This document shows positions 5,089 to 8,041 of a stretch of 8,041 bases of DNA, in pieces (within the stretch, counting starts at the first letter, position 1; each line of letters begins with the position of its first letter). The stretch is from Dehalococcoidia bacterium (GTDB lineage: Bacteria; Chloroflexota; Dehalococcoidia; SZUA-161): positions 1 through 8,041 of the forward strand of contig SOKG01000085.1 of NCBI GenBank assembly GCA_004376205.1. The letters are read 5' to 3'. The notes beneath the pieces were generated by a model that did no database searches, was not told the origin of the DNA, and saw nothing but the letters and a program-made list of their open reading frames with translations. A program made the translations under genes and the position numbers.

Positions 5089-7062
5089 CTACTCTATCAC
5101 TGTTACATCATGCTTATGTGAACAGATCAGGCTATCAGGGGCAACACTTACCCTGGTAGCCGCTTCTCCCCGCTCACCGGTTTCGGGATCGACGGGGAAA
5201 AGCCTGACCTCATCTATATACCTGAAGTTCCCCATCGCGTAGATTGCAGCATAGATTTCGGGTACGTAGATATCGTGTCCGAAGGGCCAGCCCTTACCAT
5301 CGGCACCGCCATGCACCGGATTGATATATCGATACAGCATCCTTTCAATCTCAGCGGCTACTTGCTCAAAATCAGTGCCTGCCTTTCCCTTTATCCGCGC
5401 CTCTACGGTAATGGGCACATACTTTGGAGTTATGATTTCCAGGCGTGTTCCCAACAGCCGACGCTCATCAAGATACGCCTGTACTTCCTCCTGACCTTGT
5501 CTGGTAAGCTCCAGATCCTGTATTGGTATCGGGCCGTCCATCAGAGGGACTACAGGAACGAGCATCAATCTGACCACGCCGGTGGACGAGTCTTGTCCCA
5601 TTCCGGGGGTCCCCCGAGAGATACATCTGGCCCGAGCCACTTGCGGCGATGCCTCCATCGCTAGAAACTCAAAATCATCGGCTGTGACTGCTCTGGTGCA
5701 GGCTTTGATCACTCCCGGTGCCCGCATCTTGGCATGCGCCATGGTTTCTGGTTCGGTGCCACCTCTTGCCGCTTCCAGGTTGGTCACCGAAGCAACATAG
5801 GGGATGGATGATTTCAGTACCGTGATCGTTCCCGGTCCCACATTGCCGATCACACCGCCTCCACAACGATAGGAAGTGAAGCGAATCTGACGTCCAGCAG
5901 GTGGGATCATCCCATACTGCCGCACTTCACCAGAGAGCTCCTTGATGGAAAGCCCGAACTGGATTTCCCCAGTGACACTATCGCAGGTGAAGTGCAGATC
6001 ATCGAGGCGGGAGTACGAGAAATCGCTTATCTCTTGCCACTGATGGTATTCGCCTGGTGTATCTCCCTCCACCTCAAGCGTTTCTCCTGTTCCCCGAGGT
6101 AGAGCCGGTGTATTCTGCAAGGAAAACTTCTGTCTTGAGCTGCCATCGCTTCGTCCTAGCATCTCACCGGTGATTCTCACGGACTCACTGACAACGACCG
6201 TGCCTCCGATACATTGCGAGTTGATACTCGCTACTTTCGGCGATCTGCTGTATGGTCTCTGTCCTTCTCGAGGCTCTACTGCCCGGCAGCGTATCCACCA
6301 TGCAGACTGACCATTTACCTCTATCATCGGGTAGCCATGCGGGATGTGCAAGACAACCTGGCCTTTGGTATTCAGTCCTCTGGTTGTATCCTTCTCAAGT
6401 CTAAGCTGTGACCATTTCTGGTAGTCGTTATCCCAGAACTCCCAGGCCAAGGGCGGATCGTGCGGATCGACACCAATACCCTCGACACTACTTTCTATGG
6501 TCAGGTTCAAAGCTTGGGCGCTGAGGTCTTCGCTGTACCCCAGATATAGAGCATTGCCTGGTTGAGGTACCTCTTCAAATATCAAAACATGCCGCTCAGG
6601 CCTGTTGAGCGCCGGCATGCAATCTTCAAATGCAGAATCATCAGGGGTGGTCAACGCATAGGTCAGAACAGGTGGAACTATGGTTAGATCTTCGTCGGTG
6701 GTGAAAGTGACCGCCTCTCGAGTCTCAGTTCGAACCGTAGCAACCTCGGTTCCACGAGGTATCGTTACCGGTCCGGGCTGCGGGGCGGATAGCCTGAAGA
6801 GCACGTCGGCCCTGGCAGGTTTGGGTGCTTCCAATTGGATGCCGATCATTTCCATGAACTTGATGTAATTCTTGTCAGGAACCTTGTTGAGCCGGTACAG
6901 GAGAACCTCTACCATCCACGCAAATAGCTCAATGAGCGTGATGCCCGGGTCACTCAGGTTGTGGTCAGTCCACTCGGGACAATACCGCGGTATCATTGCT
7001 CGGGCTTCCCGAACCAGGTCCTGAAATGTACGATCGTCCAGATTTGGCGCTTGTAGTGCCAT
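5089..7062 (-). CDS. Baseplate J / gp6-like putative baseplate assembly protein
   Basis: The 657-residue protein matches the 'putative baseplate assembly protein' family of eCIS and contractile phages (Baseplate_J, gp6/Afp11-like), which forms the wedge ring around the central hub. The N-terminus has the family signature: PNLDDRTFQDLVREA at 6-20, then PEWTDHNLSDPGITLIELFA at 29-48 and YRLNKVPD at 56-63. The J core includes YRCGGGVIGNVGPGTI at 398-413, LEAARGGTEPET at 429-440 and RAVTADDFEFLA at 457-468. The C-terminal region carries GKGWPFGHDIYVPEIYA at 589-605, normal for the family. The middle (about 140-390) is the more variable insert. The ATG at 7060-7062 follows GGAGG by 6 bases, and the gene sits 20 bases after gp25. 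It is the only J-type gene in view, whereas Afp-type loci have two large J-like proteins. Confidence 0.95.
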   Translation of the reverse strand: MALQAPNLDDRTFQDLVREARAMIPRYCPEWTDHNLSDPGITLIELFAWMVEVLLYRLNKVPDKNYIKFMEMIGIQLEAPKPARADVLFRLSAPQPGPVTIPRGTEVATVRTETREAVTFTTDEDLTIVPPVLTYALTTPDDSAFEDCMPALNRPERHVLIFEEVPQPGNALYLGYSEDLSAQALNLTIESSVEGIGVDPHDPPLAWEFWDNDYQKWSQLRLEKDTTRGLNTKGQVVLHIPHGYPMIEVNGQSAWWIRCRAVEPREGQRPYSRSPKVASINSQCIGGTVVVSESVRITGEMLGRSDGSSRQKFSLQNTPALPRGTGETLEVEGDTPGEYHQWQEISDFSYSRLDDLHFTCDSVTGEIQFGLSIKELSGEVRQYGMIPPAGRQIRFTSYRCGGGVIGNVGPGTITVLKSSIPYVASVTNLEAARGGTEPETMAHAKMRAPGVIKACTRAVTADDFEFLAMEASPQVARARCISRGTPGMGQDSSTGVVRLMLVPVVPLMDGPIPIQDLELTRQGQEEVQAYLDERRLLGTRLEIITPKYVPITVEARIKGKAGTDFEQVAAEIERMLYRYINPVHGGADGKGWPFGHDIYVPEIYAAIYAMGNFRYIDEVRLFPVDPETGERGEAATRVSVAPDSLICSHKHDVTVIE

Positions 7063-7082
7063 CTGCGTCCTCCTTGGTGGCT

Positions 7083-7487
7083 TCAGCTAGCTAGATAGAA
7101 CGGGTAAACAAGAGTGCGCTCGTCACTCGTGGCCTTCACTTTGTACAGTATATTCACCAAGAGCCTTGAAGTGTCGCTAGCGTCCGCGGCGGCGTCGACA
7201 TTGAGCACCTCAATACGTGGTTCCCACCATGCCAATGCCTCCTCCACATATTGTTGCATCAACCCCCAGGTTGATGCGTTGTTGGGAGCAAAAACCAGTT
7301 CGTGTATGCGACTTCCAAACATTGGCCGCATCCGCCGTTCGCCCTGCGGCGTACCCAAGATGATCCTGATCGACTCCTCGATACCGCCCTCTTGCTTTGC
7401 CATGGCAATTCCACCACGGCCGTCCAATCCCACCGGGAACTGAAATCCTGCTCCAAGTATGTCCTCTACTACCTTGCCATTTTCCAT
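7083..7487 (-). CDS. gp25/GPW-like baseplate wedge protein
   Basis: The protein has 134 residues from the chosen start and matches the T4 gp25 / GPW family (Afp9-like, TssE-related). This wedge subunit links baseplate to sheath and helps start sheath polymerisation. Family features seen are the N-terminal GAGFQFPVGLDGRGGIA (about 12-28), the core GERRMRPMFGSRIHELVFAP (49-68), the WEPRIEV segment (88-94) and the C-terminal LVYPFYL (126-132). The ATG at 7485-7487 is preferred because AAGGA lies 8 bases upstream and the length fits the family. A longer 157-residue form would start at a TTG (7554-7556) that lacks a well-placed ribosome binding site, and its added residues do not resemble the family. 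The gene ends 20 bases before the baseplate J gene, consistent with co-expression of wedge components. Confidence 0.94.
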   Translation of the reverse strand: MENGKVVEDILGAGFQFPVGLDGRGGIAMAKQEGGIEESIRIILGTPQGERRMRPMFGSRIHELVFAPNNASTWGLMQQYVEEALAWWEPRIEVLNVDAAADASDTSRLLVNILYKVKATSDERTLVYPFYLAS

Positions 7488-7495
7488 AATTTGAA

Positions 7496-7500
7496 TCCTT
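7496..7500 (-). promoter_or_regulatory. Ribosome binding site deciding the gp25 start
   Basis: AAGGA on the minus strand, 8 bases before the ATG at 7485-7487. It supports the 134-residue form of the gp25-like protein over the 157-residue form that would begin at the upstream TTG, where only an AGGTGG directly abutting the TTG is present. Confidence 0.65.
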
Positions 7501-7556
7501 TCTCCGTGTCTCGACAGGATGTCTCCAACTACGCTTTTCTTCAGCTTACTCCGCAA

Positions 7557-7602
7557 CCACCTGACCGATTGCGACCCTTGCGCCTACGCTGGCATCAGGC
7601 GG
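7557..7602 (-). other. Possible mRNA stem-loop between PAAR and gp25 genes
   Basis: In the 136-base gap between the PAAR stop and the gp25 ATG, CCGCCTGA (7595-7602) can pair with TCAGGTGG (7557-7564) on the minus-strand transcript. This gives 8 base pairs with one G-U and a 30-base loop. A smaller CGCCT/AGGCG pairing competes within it. No T-tract follows, so it is not a standard terminator. It could be a processing or stability element, or chance. I see no gene or convincing promoter in the rest of the gap. Confidence 0.25.
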
Positions 7603-7623
7603 TCCACGTTCTGCAATGGTATC

Positions 7624-7926
7624 TCAACCGCCAATCAGGACGGTAGGGCAACCGGGCGGAATAATCGAATCCGGTGGACCGGTGCAGGTCGCCATGTCGC
7701 CCACCCGGGCTGCTGGTTGGCCACCGATCAATACAGTGGCACTCCCCATTGTTATGGGCCCGCCGACGTGCGGGACGGGCGGCGTGCCGGGAGTGACCAT
7801 CGGGCATGCGTGCATATCGCCTAAGCGGGCTGCCGGCTGACCACCAATCAAAACGGTAGGAAAACCCGCAACAATCGAGCCCCCGTGAGCAGTCATATCA
7901 CCCATGCGGGCCGCCGGACCGGGCAT
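7624..7926 (-). CDS. PAAR-domain spike-tip protein
   Basis: This 100-residue protein is nearly all PAAR domain. PAAR proteins form a small zinc-stabilised cone that sharpens the VgrG/gp5 spike of contractile injection systems and can connect effectors to it. The sequence shows three copies of the repeated core, TVLIGGQPAAR at about 24-34, TVLIGGQPAAR at 64-74 and a truncated PTVLIGG at 94-100, plus the N-terminal PAARMGDM. The likely zinc ligands are His14, His39, Cys41 and Cys81, spaced as in the family. There is no C-terminal extension, so this is a bare tip without a fused toxin. The ATG at 7924-7926 is preceded by a strong AGGAGGAG-type ribosome binding site at about 7932-7939. It lies 20 bases after the VgrG-like gene and 136 bases before the gp25 gene. 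Identification is secure. Confidence 0.96.
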   Translation of the reverse strand: MPGPAARMGDMTAHGGSIVAGFPTVLIGGQPAARLGDMHACPMVTPGTPPVPHVGGPITMGSATVLIGGQPAARVGDMATCTGPPDSIIPPGCPTVLIGG

Positions 7927-7946
7927 AAGCTCTCCTCCTCGATTCT

Positions 7947-8041
7947 CTAGTTTATCTTGACCAGGCCACCCTGGATTTCCACCATCGCTGATCCCTTCAG
8001 AGACAGGGTAGGGGCGCTGACCTCTGCTTTTGCGGTGCCCT
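7947..8041 (-). CDS. VgrG/gp5-like spike protein, C-terminal 30 residues (5' part outside window)
   Basis: The reading frame enters from the right edge and stops at a TAG at 7947-7949. The 30 visible residues begin GTAKAEVSAPTLSLKG and end VEIQGGLVKIN. A short beta-rich stretch ending in a G-G-L-V/I-K-I-N-like motif is typical of the C-termini of VgrG / phage baseplate V (gp45/gp5-like) spike proteins, where the beta-prism ends. The gene is followed after 20 bases by a PAAR gene, the expected neighbour because PAAR caps the spike trimer. Seen: the frame, the stop and the tail motif. Known: the VgrG-PAAR partnership in contractile injection systems. Inferred: identity, from only 30 residues plus context. 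It could instead be another spike-type beta-helix protein. Confidence 0.75.
   Translation of the reverse strand, partial: GTAKAEVSAPTLSLKGSAMVEIQGGLVKIN

Noticed and set aside
7488..7556. N-terminal 23-residue extension of the gp25-like protein from a TTG codon
   Set aside because: A well-placed AAGGA precedes the ATG at 7485-7487, the shorter form matches family length, and the extension has no family resemblance.
7595..7840. Overlapping open frames on both strands over the PAAR gene
   Set aside because: They arise from the repetitive Gly/Pro/Ala-rich PAAR coding sequence. Only the 7624-7926 minus frame gives PAAR motifs and zinc ligands.
7632..7865. Repeated DNA near 7632, 7722 and 7842 that might suggest a direct-repeat array
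   Set aside because: The repeats encode the TVLIGGQPAAR units of the PAAR domain and are spaced by protein structure, not as a CRISPR or iteron array.
1..8041. Intact or remnant prophage
   Set aside because: Only tail spike and baseplate genes are present, followed by membrane and Ig-like accessory genes. No head, packaging, lysis or integration genes are seen, although flanking sequence could change this.

Overview
The window is a stretch of bacterial DNA in which every convincing gene lies on the minus strand, so it is transcribed from the right edge to the left. The genes encode the spike tip and baseplate of a contractile phage-tail-like injection system of the extracellular (eCIS, Afp/PVC/MAC-like) type, followed by three accessory genes. 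There are no capsid, portal, terminase, integrase or lysis genes, which fits a domesticated tail-like particle better than a prophage, although only the baseplate end of the locus is visible. The base composition looks balanced, near 50% GC by eye, and Shine-Dalgarno sequences are strong. The accessory proteins (DUF4159, Ig-like repeat protein, zinc ribbon plus DUF4870) suggest an environmental bacterium, possibly Chloroflexota. That assignment is a guess.

Layout in order of transcription: (1) the last 30 codons of a VgrG/gp5-like spike protein at the right edge; (2) a PAAR spike-tip protein; (3) a gp25-like baseplate wedge protein; (4) a 657-residue baseplate J / gp6-like protein; (5) a P2 gpI-like tail protein that carries an OmpR/PhoB-type winged-helix domain inside its N-terminal region; (6) a 415-residue protein joining an eCIS/tail-associated N-terminal domain to a C-terminal DUF4159 domain through a Pro/Ala linker; (7) a 689-residue protein with duplicated Ig-like modules around a four-cysteine zinc ribbon, ending in one membrane helix; (8) a 148-residue zinc-ribbon plus DUF4870-like membrane protein. 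The leftmost 265 bases hold no convincing gene, only weak terminator-like hairpins.

Spacing is tight (20, 136, 20, 75, -14, 75 and 34 bases), and each internal start has a good ribosome binding site, so the genes probably form one operon. VgrG and PAAR make the piercing tip. gp25, J and tail protein I make the baseplate wedge that triggers sheath contraction. The 415-residue protein is translationally coupled to tail protein I and is probably a baseplate-associated or peripheral component. The last two proteins could place or tether the particle at the inner face of the cytoplasmic membrane, which is inference. Sheath, tube, AAA+ ATPase, terminator cap and cargo genes are not in the window and would be expected beyond the right edge.

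The most unusual item is the winged-helix domain placed within tail protein I. It splits a sequence that is normally continuous in this family, and its recognition helix has lost most basic residues. Just upstream of that gene lies a perfect TTGACA hexamer next to a 13-base perfect palindrome.
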